Source: Leptasterias polaris
Taxonomy: Eukaryota; Echinodermata; Asteroidea; Forcipulatida; Asteriidae
NCBI GenBank assembly: GCA_037783415.1
Contig: JAZGTN010000119.1
Span: 2,116,001 to 2,180,000 of the forward strand
Length of the DNA stretch: 64,000 nt
Reading direction: 5' to 3'
Shown: piece after piece, positions 48,808 through 61,290 of the stretch
Numbering within the stretch: the first letter of the stretch is position 1
Layout of the letters: each line of letters begins with the position of its first letter
Program-made: the position numbers and the translations under genes
Notes under the pieces: model-generated
Told to the model about the DNA's origin: nothing
Database searches by the model: none
What the model saw: the letters and a program-made list of their open reading frames with translations, nothing else

Positions 48808-49431
48808 AGGGTGTGTACAACATTGGTAATTGGCGGAAAATCAAAATCCCTGAGTTTAATTGAAAAACTGAAAGAATGAAAAACAGTTCGTTGCCTTACC
48901 TTGTCCGTAATTTTAACAGTAGTTGATTTTGCAGCATTTCTCTTATGCTTACTTTAATTTATTTCCGTAACTCATTGTTGATTTTCCATTGTGCCTTCTT
49001 AAAATGTTTAAATTTGTTTATTGTAAATTTACTTGCAATTCAGCTGATGCTGCGATTTGTAAATTTGTTTTTAATAAACCATTTATGAATGAATGAATGA
49101 ATGAATGAATTGCCAAAGACCAGTTTCCACACTTAATGTGACCCAACATATACATAAATTAAATAAAAAACCTGTGACAGTTTAAGCTCAATCGGTCTTC
49201 GGAGTCATGAGAAAACAGTGAAAAGCCCCATTATATGTTTTACCTTTTTTCAAACATCGGAATTTATCCTGCATGATAAAGAGTATTGTTTTACTCATTA
49301 CCTAAAAACTGTGGCATTTCAAGCAAAACTATTTCAAGGGAAGTTTTCCACCATGACCATCTTTATACCGTGTAAGTTATGTGCAAATCTGTGAACATTT
49401 ATTTCAATCTGACCAATGTTGTACACACCCT
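48808..49431. mobile_element. 624-bp element with 20-bp perfect TIR and TTAA target site
   Basis: Both ends carry AGGGTGTGTACAACATTGGT in inverted orientation, bordered by TTAA (48804-48807 and 49432-49435). TTAA duplication is typical of Kolobok and piggyBac; the AGGG terminus favours Kolobok. Inside lies a retroelement 3' end with a (GAAT)n tail at about 48905-49110. No transposase. Confidence 0.8.
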
Positions 49432-49469
49432 TTAAAGTATCGGGCATCCTAATGAATACACCCTTAGCA

Positions 49470-49698
49470 ATAGATAGTTCTCAGTAGACGCCATCTTACG
49501 GGCAAACTGCATTTTGGCATGCAGGCGCGTCAAGCGCTCTAATTATTAACGCAGCCGCGTTGTTCACTGACCAATCGTGCAGTGAGTTTTGTGAAATGTG
49601 CGCGTGTTGCACGCCGTTCTCACGCGAAACGCATGACTGTGTGTTCCAAACTGCCCGTAAAGATGGCCGATTTACGTCATATTGCAACCTATCTATAG
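49470..49698 (-). mobile_element. MITE family M1, copy 3
   Basis: TAGATAGTTCTCAGTAGACG to GCAACCTATCTA; inverted relative to copy 1 and inserted into MITE M4. Confidence 0.75.
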
Positions 49699-49847
49699 CC
49701 GATAGCCGTAGCTGCTAATTAAGATACGGTCTTACTTCAACACATTACCCGGATGCCACATATCATGACCTTTGACCTATCTCGTCCTTTTTGGAGGATT
49801 CACACCCTAAATCACATACTTGACTCCTCCCCTTTATAAGCTCCCCT

Positions 49848-49975
49848 TTAGAACTGCTTAATCAGAAAATATTGCTTAACAATTTGCTGCTAAGCAAAAA
49901 TAAGCAGGATGCCAGTCACAAATTGTATAACGTGTGACCCGGAAATTTTGGCTGGTAACCTTCGTCAACTTAACT
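49848..49975. mobile_element. hAT-like MITE, partial
   Basis: AGAACTGCTTAATCAGAAAA through GGCTGGTAACCTTCGTCAAC: the left and central parts of the GGGCCC-ended family; the right end is not seen. Confidence 0.5.
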
Positions 49976-50894
49976 CATTTATTAGCTTCCTAAAGACAAC
50001 AAAAGTTTCAAAATTGAGAGGCAGTTCAGTTCCTTTCCACGAAGATATATGTCTTGCCTATGATTAAATTTTTTTTTTTTTGATATAAGGCCCTTTAAAA
50101 GTATGTTTCGATTATATGTACGTACGCAGCCCTACAAACAAGTAACGTGACCACAGACGCAAATTCTCTCAGTTACGCCTCACCAACTTCCAAAAGCACG
50201 AAACCCAATTTCCTCTAAACTGTTTCCCCCTTTGATTTTCAGCAAACGGACACTTGAGTCAAAGCCGAACCGGCGGCGGCTCCCTACCCCGCAAATTAAA
50301 TCTGCGCTTACAAAATAACACTTACTATGCTGTGTGGCGAGTCCGTAACATTAGTGGGCGAACTTAATAAATTCCGGTAACTTGTTTCTCAGCGTGTTCA
50401 CCGAGTGAGGTTTACCCGTGACGGGGGGCTTTTCCACGGCGTTAGAAGTGCGTAAAGTGTACGGTTGGTGACTGATACGCATTCGATATAGATAGTCGAT
50501 CTGTCGGCAAACAGTGGTTCTGAAAAAGTGCAGGCACATTGCGAAAGGGAGTTTTTTTTAAATCAAAGAGTGTCGTCGGGTTTTTTCGAAAATAAAAGGA
50601 TTTTTGTGTGTGTGTAGAGTACCAGCTGGATGTGGGCTGAAAGAAAGTGTTAGGCCTATGTATTGATTAATTATTGTTAAGACACTGAATTCTTGTAACG
50701 AATGAGTTGATATTTTATGACGAGTTTTGTATCCGCCATGCCATCCCTTTCGACGAGCCCCCCTTTTATACCATTTATTACTATTGATGATTTGTTTGAG
50801 TAAAACGAGACTGACAATCTTCCCTTCCAGCCTCGGTTTGTATACATTGATTTGAATACCAGAAAACCCACTATGGCCGTACTTTGATACATTA

Positions 50895-51735
50895 CAAGGT
50901 CACCTGCAGATCCAAGTACTCGGTACCAGGCTGTTGGAAACGGTACTCGGATATCAGAATACTTGGTACTCGGACACTTGTACTCAGTCCATAGAACTCG
51001 TACTCGGAGATCCAAGCAATTGGTACTCGTTTGTTTGAATCGGTACTCGGATATCAGAATACCCGGTACTCGGACACTTGTACTCAGTCCATATAACTCG
51101 TACTCGGAAATCCAAGTACTTGGTACTCGTTTGTTTGAATCGGTACTCGGATGTCAGAATACTCGGTACCCAGACTCTTCTACTCAATGGTTCATGTACT
51201 CGTACTTGGAGATCCAAGTACTTGGTACTCGGCTGTTGGACTCGGTACTCGGATATCAAAATACTCGGTACTCAGACACGAATGGTCCATAGTACTCGTA
51301 CTCGCTTGGAGATGCAAGTACTTGGTACTCGGCTGTTGGATTCGGTACTCAGATAGTAGAATACTTGATACTCGGACTCTTGTACTCAATGGTTCATAGT
51401 ACCCGTACTCGCAGATCCAAGTACTTGGTACTCGGCTGTTGGACTCGGTACTCGGATACTAGAATACTCGGTACTCAGACACGTGTATACTCAATTGTCC
51501 ATAGTACTCGTACTCGCTTGGAGATCCAAGTACTTGGTACTCGGTTGTTGGACTCGGTACTCGGATATCAGATCACCCGGTACTCGGACACTTGTACTCA
51601 ATGGTATATATAGATCTCGTACTCGGAGATCCAATTACTTGGTGCTCGGCTGTTTAAATCGGTATTCGGATATCAGAATACTCCCCACTCGGACACTTGT
51701 AACTCGTACTCTATGGCCCATAGTACTCGTCGAGT
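50895..51735. repeat. ~100-107 bp tandem repeat rich in GTACTCG, about 8 units
   Basis: AGATCCAAGTACTTGGTACT-type cores recur near 50910, 51009, 51109, 51211, 51311, 51414, 51521 and 51628. The units contain palindromic pieces (AAGTACTTGGTACT), so long open frames appear on both strands; none is a gene. Confidence 0.9.
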
Positions 51736-52539
51736 ACAACACAGCCACCCTAGTACACTCGTCAGTACTTGACACCTCGACTGAAAAGTCCTTACCCCAG
51801 CACTGAAAAACGTAAGTAACAGAAATGTCATGTCGTTTGACCAAAGATGCCTGTGATTAATTAATTTGAAACAGTAGGTGGATCCAAGGTTATAATCATT
51901 GGTGCGTAACCGCGAGGGAAGATTCAATGTTATCCAATATTACCGGTCAATTATGGCTATTGTGTATTTATAAACATTTTATAATTCCACTGGTAAGCGT
52001 CGGTACGGAAGCTTTCAAAGGACATTGAGAGGGAGAAAGAACATTAAAGGTTATTACTCCAAAAATTAATGATCATAAAAGCTTACTTGGTAAAGAGTAC
52101 TGGAGAGCTGCTGATGATAATAATTCTAAACGACCCTTTTTGAAGTAATGTCATTTTATAGAAAGGCGCCAGGCATAAAGCCTCTCCACTCAGGCTTCTG
52201 AAAGCACACACTCAATTGCATGGAACAAGTGGGTTTTTTCTTTTAATATTTTCTTGCAAATTGAGCCCGTATTTTCACAGTTTTATTTTAATGTACGCAT
52301 ATGTTGGGATGCACCAATTGAGGATGTCTGTGACAGTTACCTAAAGACTGTCCTGCTTTTAAACTCACAGTTATGACTTGCATCCCTCCATTATCCGCAT
52401 TTTCTTCTTCAAATAAGACTAAAATCATGCTTTTAAAAGCTCGTCATTTTCATGCTACCGACAAACTGAATGTTCATATTGAGAGCTCAACGTGAACAAT
52501 GTAAATAATATTCGAGACCTAGAATTAGAATAGTAGTTC

Positions 52540-52605
52540 TCCTCCCCCTGATTTTGGTATGATGTAAACATGTTGTAATAAATAAATAATAAATAAATAG
52601 TGTGA
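52540..52605 (+). repeat. Retroelement 3' end with (AAAT)n tail
   Basis: GATGTAAACATGTTGTAATA followed by AAATAAATAATAAATAAATAG. A truncated tail. Confidence 0.35.
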
Positions 52606-52631
52606 AGTAGTACAAGTTATATCTCATAATA

Positions 52632-52789
52632 CATCGATCCATTAAGCCCCGCCTCCTTACGAGTTGACCAATCACAGCCGCGAAACCCGATCACCATTAG
52701 TGCAAAGATCACCAAACGGCTCAAATGGTGATCAGATTTCGCGGTTGTGATTGGTCAATGAGAAATGGGCGTGGCTTAATGGATCGGTG
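52632..52789 (-). mobile_element. 158-bp palindromic MITE M2, copy 2
   Basis: CATCGATCCATTAAGCC to GGCTTAATGGATCGGTG with TA on both sides (52630-52631 and 52790-52791). It has the same length as copy 1 and is inverted. Confidence 0.78.
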
Positions 52790-52899
52790 TATTAGGCCTT
52801 TGACTTATAGTACAAGTAAAAGACTATACCTCATAAATATAACATTCATAGTAATGAGATTTAAGCCAATAGAAGCGCCGGCCTAGCTTAATTTCGACA

Positions 52900-53640
52900 C
52901 GACCTCAGTAAACACAAAATCTTTATAGCCGCCGACATTTTGGTACGTGTTCTTGGTGTGCAGTAGCAACAGAGAATACTGATTCACATTATCACCCAAA
53001 TTGGGGACACTAGACTATACCTCCTCCTGACGCAGTGTTGGTTTGTTTACATTGAGTTACAATGGACGAAGGCAGAAAACAAAAACAAGATGAACGTGCC
53101 GTACTAAATGTATTTAGACAGCATTATTCAGTCAGTAACTATTGTGTTTCAACGCATTACTCCCACTGGAACCATCTTAAGTTTCCCCAAAAGGGCCTAC
53201 AATTTGGTAATTTTTTCCCTCCGACACTCCCAGAAATCCTACCCTGACTGCCTTTGACGAATTTTACCAAAATGCTGGGCCATAATTCAGTCGCACCCGC
53301 ATCAGGCACGCAACCTTGGCCTAGTTTCACCCGCCCGTTTCGAAACCAATTCACATAAGGGTCTTTTCAAAACCACGGTTTTGAGCTCAGCAGGCTTTGA
53401 CATAGGTTATTTAGAAAACGTGCGCTTTCCTTACAGGGGATTCAATCGGGCGGACAGAGCCGATGCCAAAGCCCACGAAAAAGTCGTTGTTTCAAAAAGT
53501 GCCTTAGACTTTGTCAGTCTTTTTTAAACGTGTGGTTTGAATGCGGGACTTAAAAGGTGGGCGGAGCCTAAGCTAGAACCCGAGCCTAAGCCTTTCGAAA
53601 AAGGCAATTATGCAAACAAATATACTTATAAGCAAACTTA
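52900..53640. other. No gene supported
   Basis: A 61-codon frame from ATG 53062 starts with charged residues but has no donor signal or family likeness. The rest is unremarkable. Confidence 0.3.
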
Positions 53641-53790
53641 TCCGCGTGGTTAAGTTAAGCTGTGAACCAGTCATGGCCATAATGTAATTTACATGACATT
53701 CTTGTTGGTATCTTGCTGTTGGTATCTTGCTTTCGCTTAGCTTGTGCTAAGTTAATCCTTGCTCAAAAGCTTAATGAAATTTGGCCCTGG
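53640..53790. mobile_element. hAT-like MITE, degenerate
   Basis: Right end AATGAAATTTGGCCCTGG with a preceding AGCTTGTGCTAAG segment; the left end is decayed. Contains a doubled TTGGTATCTTGCT. Confidence 0.4.
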
Positions 53791-54071
53791 TAAAAAGTAT
53801 TTATAAAATCACATTTTTGTCATATAGGCCCCCTAATACTGTCATCGGTGAGTTTGTGTATATAGTCGGTATTTTTTATGTATTAATCGATATAGTTGTA
53901 CGTATGAGATGATGATCGAAGTCAATTAACTCAATGTTACCGCAATATCTATATTACTTTGACCTAAATACGGATAAGCGGCCTACACTTAAATGTTTAC
54001 GTTTACGGGGCCCCAAATATTCAATTTTCTACTTCCATGCATTTATTGCAAACCTTAAATCACCTTGTTTT

Positions 54072-54256
54072 AGAGCTGCTTAAGCAGAAAATATTGTTTA
54101 ACAATTTCTAACTAACCAAAAATGAGCAGGATACCAGTCACAAATAGTACATGTGACATGGTATTTTGGCTGGTTACCTTATTTTGCTAAGCATAATTTT
54201 GTTGTGCTTAGCTACTTTTCGTGCTTAAGCATGCAGCTCTATGGAATTGGGCCCTG
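54072..54256. mobile_element. hAT-like MITE
   Basis: AGAGCTGCTTAAGCAGAAAA through GCAGCTCTATGGAATTGGGC, ending in CCTGG; internally palindromic around the ATGAGCAGGATACCAGTCAC core. Confidence 0.6.
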
Positions 54257-54799
54257 GCTAGGCACTGTACAAAATCCATCGAAATACTCCACTCTATGGC
54301 AACTCAACACCCAAATGTTTGGGCTTTGATAAGATTGGTTTGCCTGGCCTGATAATAAGAGAGGTTGGTTTAGGGGTACAGTGAACCAAATCCATCAAAA
54401 TACCGAAGAATACTCCACTTATGGTTATTCAACACCTTTATGTTTTGAGTGGTACAAGGATGGTACGCGTAGACCCATATTAACTTGTGATGGAATCATG
54501 TCATAATAAATCAAATTCAATCAAAGATTATAAGGTTTTAGGGACTCGGAGTCATGGGATTCAACGTCTTGTAAAGAAGGTACAAAAACATATTTAAGTC
54601 TCAGCTGCCATTCCGTAGAAAAGGAACGTTCCAATGTTGTCTATTTAGCCCTGTGGATGTAGTTTTGGAATCCTCTATTTCGCTCACGCAATTCAAATAG
54701 CCATCTAACTATACATAAACCTAAATCTACTCCGCGGCAGTAGAATAAATAGCAAGACAGATTCTCAAAAGAACATAATCTACCTAGCAAGTAGATATA

Positions 54800-55410
54800 C
54801 ACATGGTGTTACCGCAAACCAAATATACATTGATACCTCACCATGCAATGCCTCAAATCCCATATATACATAAACCCTTGCAAAAGCTGTATCAACCGGA
54901 AAACGCTTTTTTTATTTCTGTAAGGCCAACGAACAAGTTAAACTACCCCGCTTTACGTATACCAGTTATAACAGTAAAAGCCTCGGCAGTGGAACGACAC
55001 TTATGCATTATTTCATATCATATCATACCGGTATCTTTCTGGGGCAATCTACAGTGTATGATATACAGCCATAAGGATAACTGTATATTATTATGGGCAA
55101 GGCTAGTGGTTAATAACAGCGCTGGAAATTTTCTTTTTAATATAACGAAACACTGGTCTGCGTCTCTGTGTAATCAACTTATGGTATCTATAAAGGTTCG
55201 ACTGCATATTTATATTATTTATTTTTCGCGGTAGTCATTTTTTAGTCTTTCAATTTAGTTTTTTTTTCTTTTTTCCTTTCTTTCTTGACTCTAGATTGAT
55301 TTGTTTACACCGCCTACTTCTTTGCAGGTTTTCGTTATAGCCTTATGGCTATACGCATTTGTCAAACGTAGGGGCCTACGCTTCGGAGTGGCATTAAAAA
55401 AAATAAAAAT
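54800..55410 (+). repeat. Solitary 79-bp-type unit followed by retroelement-like 3' segment
   Basis: CATGGTGTTACCGCAAACC at 54802 is the core of the 32-33 kb array. Further on, TTATAGCCTTATGGCTATAC and GGAGTGGCATTAAAAAAAAT at 55335-55405 look like a retroelement 3' end. A 143-codon frame in between is not recognised. Confidence 0.35.
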
Positions 55411-55594
55411 AATAATCATTTGGCTAACATTTTATTTGCTATTTCATTTGACCAGGGTGTAGTCTCACCAGTTGAAAGAACATGCTTCCATTAGAACCCT
55501 GAACAAATAGTTTTAAAACAAGGTTTCAAATTCGATGGTTTGAAAGAGCACCGGACGCAACCTTTGCTCAACAAAACGTTGCAAATGTAAATAA

Positions 55595-55790
55595 GGGCCC
55601 AATTTCAAAGAACTGCTTAAGCAAAAAATGTTGCCTAAAATAATTCTGCTAAGCAACAATAAGCAGGATACCAGTCACAGATGCTACATGTGAGTTGGTA
55701 TTTTAGCTGGTAACCTTTTTTGGTAAGCATAATGTTGTTGTGCTGAGAGCTAATTTGTATGCTTAAGCAGCTCTATGAAATTGGGCCCAG
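55595..55790. mobile_element. hAT-like MITE, well preserved
   Basis: Starts GGGCCCAATTTCAAAGAACT and ends CAGCTCTATGAAATTGGGCC plus CAG, giving clean terminal inverted repeats. Best copy of the family in the window. Confidence 0.72.
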
Positions 55791-55898
55791 ATAAAAGGAG
55801 GACTTCAAAAACGTTAATTCAAAGAAAATGAAAAATTACCGTGGGGCATGACGTCACATGATGCCCGTTTATGGATTCCCAATTCGGCCAAGCTATTC

Positions 55899-56038
55899 GG
55901 CGTTAGGGTGAAATTGCTGCTTGCGGACGTGGACGTAGTCCATAGGCGTTAGGGTGAAATTGCTGCTTGCGGACGTGGAATTAGTCCATAGGCGTTAGGG
56001 TGAAATTGCTGCTTGCGGACGTGGACGTAGTCCATAGC
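55899..56038. repeat. 46-bp tandem repeat, three units
   Basis: GGCGTTAGGGTGAAATTGCT is repeated at 55900, 55946 and 55992, each followed by GCTTGCGGACGTGG and AGTCCATAG. Confidence 0.93.
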
Positions 56039-56939
56039 AAGATACGTCAAACTTGTAAGACTATTTCTGGATGGTATACCATACCCGATGTTTGGCAGAG
56101 AGTGTCCCCTGAAAAAAAAATGTTCCCATCTAATTCTACCTCCGTGCTTTAACACACTCTCTTCCTCTTGTACAGAAGTATACAGCCTTAAAACCCTCTA
56201 AGAAACATTCCTTGGATTCCAAGAACCTTTAGAGCGGGGAGGGAAGGGGGGAGGGTTACACCATGCCAAATTATCGAGCACCAAATGCCGGATGAGTTCC
56301 CCTGGGTGCCGCTCGCTGCGCTTGCTCCACACTTCGATGTGACGTCACGACACAGCGCAGCCGCTGCAATGTCAATAATTGCTCAACTTAGATATAATTA
56401 TACACTATTACTGCCGATGGTGAGAAGTGGTTGTGTGTGTCTTGTATACGCTAGCGAATGGTATCACTAATTAACCTCTAAGGATAAGAACAGATAATCC
56501 AAAAGGCACAGGAGAGGATCCGGAGTAGAAGTGGTGGGTCATTATATATTAAAAGACCCAACGTCAATTAGCAGCGGCGGGGTTATTATTGATCATGTAC
56601 TGACACTCCACACAACCTCGGCCCCCGTATTATATATATTGTTTAAATACAATTATTGGTATGATGTCTGCCTTTTATTTTTTAATTTTTCTTCTTCATC
56701 CCTTTCCATGCATGTGTTGCGTTATTATTATTTTTGCCTGGTTTTTAATTGTGGTTGTTGTTCAAATACTCATCGTTGTTTAAATTGTTTATTAATTCCT
56801 GTGTAATTATTATTTCTATTTGTATCAACTGTTAAACATGTTTTTTTAAACGATGTTATGAGTTCAATACACATTCCTATGATTGCTTCTAATCATTGGC
56901 TAAAACCATTCAATTAGTGTTCTTTTTTAAGTTGGGGTT

Positions 56940-57190
56940 GAACATAGAAAAGTTGAGTAGAGCGGGATTTGACCCGAGCACCTCTGGATAACGTGCCCGG
57001 CGCTCTACCAACGGCTAGCCTTATGTTGGCAGTCTCCCTATTTGGTCAATATCTTTGTTCGGGGTGCCAGTCAGAAGCCATACAGCCGTTAACTGCTGTG
57101 TAGCCAGGAATCACTCCCAAGTATACGATACAACCTGGGAAGCGGCATCCCAGGGGATTACCTTCAGTGGATGCGACTTTCAAGTATCAG
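56940..57190 (-). mobile_element. SINE-like element with tRNA-like segment
   Basis: The minus strand of 56955-57020 reads GGCTAGCCGTTGGTAGAGCG (A-box-like) and CTCGGGTCAAATCCCGCTC (B-box-like). The flanking body includes GGGATGCCGCTTCCCAGG. It is unlike the Leu-type SINEs elsewhere. Confidence 0.45.
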
Positions 57191-57370
57191 GTAATAAACC
57201 ACATTGACTGGGTAGATTTTAAATAACTTGGGGTTTAACATAGTAAAATATTTCCCATGTGGCTTATTACCAGATATTTGAAACAAAAAACTATACTATT
57301 CTATTCTATTATAATGATACATAGGCCTAGTGCAATAGCTTAGTAAACAGAGTCCATGATGAGTTACTCT

Positions 57371-57600
57371 ATAGATAGGTTGCAGTATGACGTAAGTCGG
57401 CCATCTTTACGGGCAATTTGGAACACACAGTCATGCGTTACGCGTGAGAACAGCGTGCAGCACGCGCACATTTCACCAAACTCATTGCATGATTGGTTAG
57501 TGAACGACGCGGCTGCGTTAATAATTTGAGCGCTCGACGCGCCTGCAAGCCAAAATGCGATTTGCCCGTAAAGATGGCGTCTACTGGGAACTATCTATAG
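57371..57600 (+). mobile_element. MITE family M1, copy 4
   Basis: ATAGATAGGTTGCAGTATGA to CTACTGGGAACTATCTATAG; same orientation as copy 1 and well preserved. Confidence 0.78.
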
Positions 57601-57699
57601 AATCATATTGACATTACCTGCCATCATATCATCCCTTCAAACCCAGCACATACTCAAACCCCAGGGCATTCTATCATTTTTAACGAGAAACCACTGCCT

Positions 57700-59440
57700 A
57701 GATATTAAAACAGTGATTCAGCGATACAGTATTTCGAAAATACTCCCGCGGGTCAAGAACACACAATAGAAACCGACGCAGTACTCTGCGCCACTACAGT
57801 TATATAAACAGATTGTGTATTGCAGTAACGGAAAACACACGTTTGCCTTTAAGCACGACGTTTGAGAAAACGCAAAATTTCCCTGCACTCTCAGGGCTCT
57901 GAGGAGCAATATTTTCAAATATGATATGCTTGTTTATGAATCGCTCGCAATACACGGATAATAACTCACTTTTTTTTTCTCTAAAGACACAACACGACGT
58001 TGTGACTATTTTTTCAATTCAACTCAATTCATTTTCACATGTTATTTTCAAAAACAATTTGAGAGAAGTCAAGAACGCAGGGATAGAAAAAAAAATTGGA
58101 ACTATTAGACCTTGGGGTAAAATGATATCATAGAGGAAATTAAATCGTTTCGAAGCTGGGGCTTGAGGTGAGATGCCCCGGAAGAATAAGACACGACTGA
58201 ACACTATACTCGACAGGCAAGATGATCAGCGAATACCAATAAAACAAAACAGGAAGAAAGAAAACATAGAAATTAAAACATAACAACGCGAAAGGAAAAT
58301 TGTATTTGCTGAAAAACCCCCAAACCGCGAGCAACCTTCGTTGATTGCTGGTTGTACAGCAGATAGAAGGTGGGAATGCGCCTTTGATGATACAAGCATG
58401 AATGTTGGCACACAGTCAGGATACGGCATAAAAGAAGTACGTGGCCATAGGGACATGGCCGATTTGTCCTTTGAAAGAAATAGAACAACAAGCAATAACA
58501 GCCGTTTTGAAAATGTTGAAAAGTGACTTGCTATTCTTCTTTTTTCCCCCAAAAGACAAATCTGCAATGGCCCCCTTGAGCCAACTATCTTAATCATGTT
58601 ATACTTTTGACTGTGCGCGCTAAATTGCATGCTCGTATCAAAGGCACGATTCCCCAAAATAGTTCCCCTATCCGTAAAAAGTTTGTATCAGATTGCTGTA
58701 TTTTTATCCCGACAATTGGTCCAGAAAAGCTTGCCGTCGTTTTTGTCCTTTCAAACCTGCTCTCTACGAGTTCTAAAGAAAGACAAAAAGCAATTATATT
58801 ACTCTCCACCTGGCCACCAAACGCTCACGATTATTTTTAATGACGTTTTCACAGGTTAACTTTAATTGTTTCGGTGGATGGTCTTAAATTAATGCGTCCT
58901 TCAAAAAACCAATAACGAAACCTTATCATCAACTCATTATTCTTTGTCGCAAAACAATTCTGGACAGTTACAAATATCATTCCAAAGCAGAGAAAGTTTA
59001 TTCTCTTAAAAAAAGGTGGTTGTTCTGATGGGATAACATTTTTCATTGTCAGTTTCCAAGGTGATGTCTCAGCTTCGAAAATTAAATTGTGGTAGGTGCA
59101 CAATTTGTCAAGAACATTTCCAATGTTTTTTTCTTCACAGAACATTTATTTTCCTCTGACCAAATTCATATTGATTATAATGGGGGTCGTTATCCTCAAA
59201 CGGAAGTCGGTGTGAACCATATCTATTCATCAGGTCAGTCTGACCTAATTTGGGTCAGTCCGACCCGTTAGATTTCTGGTCAAATGTTTACGGTAGGAGT
59301 CAAAAACACAACACTGACCTGCAAGGATCAATTTTAGAGTAACAATATTAAACACATTAAATATTGCTTATTATTACAAGAAAATAATTCAACCCAGGTG
59401 ATAATTATCGTGTGACTCGTACCCGTATTTTTACCTCGTA
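57700..59440. other. Intergenic, no gene supported
   Basis: Frames at 58226-58657 (minus, 143 codons) and nearby are hydrophobic but unrecognised. A retroelement-like (CAATT) tail on the minus strand is possible at 58012-58035. Confidence 0.3.
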
Positions 59441-59446
59441 ATTTCC

Positions 59447-59640
59447 TTAAGCAATATTTTCAGCTTAGCGTTGTTGTACATTCGACACCTGATGTATACA
59501 ATACACTTGCTTAGCACAAACAAATATTGCTTAGTAGAAACTGGTTACCGGCCAAAATCCCATCGTAATGTATATTGCTTGTGAATAATTCCCTGCTTAT
59601 TTGTGCCAATGCTCTGACTGAGCATGGCAACAGGTTTAAT
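59447..59640. mobile_element. hAT-like MITE, degenerate
   Basis: TTCCTTAAGCAATATTTTCA on the left and the central TGGTTACCGGCCAAAATCCC are recognisable; the right end has decayed. Confidence 0.45.
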
Positions 59641-59741
59641 ACTCCGTTAAATTATGTATTCACAACGTGCCTTGCTGCATGCAGAGTCTCTTGATTTTGT
59701 CAGAATTATCAATTAAATGAATGATTGTTGGTCAAACTACA

Positions 59742-59936
59742 CGGCCCATTTTCATAAAGTATGTAAGCACAGAAATTTGCTAAGCACCGAAAAATATTGC
59801 TTAGCAGAAATTGGTAACCAGCCAAAATTCCATAAAGTTAACACTGTTTTGACTGGTGCCCCACTCATTTTTTGCTTAGCATAGACATTTCCTAAGCAGT
59901 ATTTTTTGCTTAGCAGCTTTATGAAATTGGGCCCTG
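59742..59936. mobile_element. hAT-like MITE
   Basis: Starts CGGCCCATTTTCATAAAGTA and ends AGCTTTATGAAATTGGGCCC with TG; central TGGTAACCAGCCAAAATTCC. Confidence 0.65.
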
Positions 59937-60912
59937 CTGGTCTCAAACGCACTCCTTTGGAGCCCTTAGAAAGCATGAACTGCGGACGCGCACCCGTGTG
60001 ACGTATTGACTTACCTACAAATTAGTGCCACGGTATCTTAAAAAAGGTTATCAAAAGGACAGAAAAAATAGTGTGACGTTTTTATTTAAGGCATATTATA
60101 ATTTGCACGAATATAGCGTTTTTGTTTAAACAACGCTACTTTAGGGTCCCAGTGTACCGCCGCATAATTACGTAAAACACTATAGTTCTTGCCATAGACC
60201 GATTTCACAACAAAGAGCCACTGGCTACGATTCGGAACTAAAAGCAGTTTGTATCACTCTAAAGCGAAGTGTTATGTCACAATGCAAATCACTATGGCAA
60301 TACTGACCACTCATTTTAAGGACCATCTTAAATTGGCCCCCAGAATTAACACGCCCGTGTATGATTAAGCTCATCTTAAAAAAACACGAAATTGCCAACG
60401 CTGCTTCGAATGAAATTTCATGAGAACGTTTTTTATATGTTTTACGTGTTTGTTGCGGTTCAGTGAAAAGTCAATGGGGCATACAGTGAGTTAACGCTGG
60501 ATTGAAGACTAGCTTAGGGGGTAGTTGGCGGCTAGATGTGTTCAGTGCTGATGTGATCGAGCTAATATGTCATGGTGCAACAGATACAAAAGTGTTTTTA
60601 AAATGGGAAACAATTTTGATTGTGAAATTGGATGGCTTCGTGACGAACAGGTGTGCTGTGCATTTCAGTGGGCGAGTAGGGGGATTGCTCGCTAAGCTTT
60701 CGCGTGACTATTGTTTCATGCTTACATGAGCTACTGTGTACTTTGTCTTCCACTGTGCAACTGTGCGCGTACAAATCGAAAAAAAAGAGTTGAACCTTGG
60801 TTCCTATCTCGCACATATCATGCTGTATCCTATATGAACCCCCTTGCATTGGCGGCCGCCATCTTTGATGTCAAAAATGGAAACTTGCACGCGTTTTTGG
60901 ACCGGGCTACGT

Positions 60913-61055
60913 AATAGACCGTTTAAGTCTCGCGCGCATTTGAACAGTGGGAACGTTTAAGTGTGGGAGTTTGTTTCATTCACGCGTAAAAGCAATGTAC
61001 ACGTGGGACCAAAATGGTCCCAAAAATGTTTGAATACGCGCGAGAATTCGGTCTT
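60913..61055. mobile_element. Foldback MITE with AGACCG...CGCGCG ends
   Basis: AATAGACCGTTTAAGTCTCG pairs imperfectly with the inverted right end CCTAAGACCGAATTCTCGCG; about 143 bp. It abuts the next MITE directly. Confidence 0.5.
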
Positions 61056-61290
61056 AGGTTGCAATAAGATGTAAGTCAGCCATCTTTATACGGGCAATTT
61101 TGAGCGCACAGTCATTTGTTTTGAGTGAGAACGGCGTGCAGCTCGCACACGTCTCATAAAGCTCATTGCACGATTGGTATATTGAACAACGCAGCAGTGC
61201 TTTAATAATTTGAGCGCTTGATAAGGAAGCGGCTGCGAGCCAAAATGCTAAATTTACCCTTAAAGATGGCGACTATTGTGAACTTATAGC
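61056..61290 (+). mobile_element. MITE family M1, copy 5, degenerate
   Basis: GGTTGCAATAAGATGTAAGT, GAGAACGGCGTGCAGC and AAGATGGCGACTATTGTGAA keep the order of the family, but both outer TIR ends are eroded. Confidence 0.6.

Larger units (their letters stand above)
48737..49735. mobile_element. MITE M4, copy 2, split by two later insertions
   Basis: The outer ends TAGGTCATGTCCGAATTGGC and AATTAAGATACGGTCTTA match the element at 38312-38450. The inner parts are separated by the TTAA-flanked element at 48808-49431 and the M1 MITE at 49470-49698. Confidence 0.65.

Noticed and set aside
50677..51806. Overlapping frames of 80-112 codons on both strands
   Set aside because: Produced by the GTACTCG tandem array; the peptide repeats follow the DNA period.
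58226..58657. Hydrophobic 143-codon minus-strand frame
   Set aside because: No family likeness, no splice context, and a nearby retroelement-like tail; probably chance.
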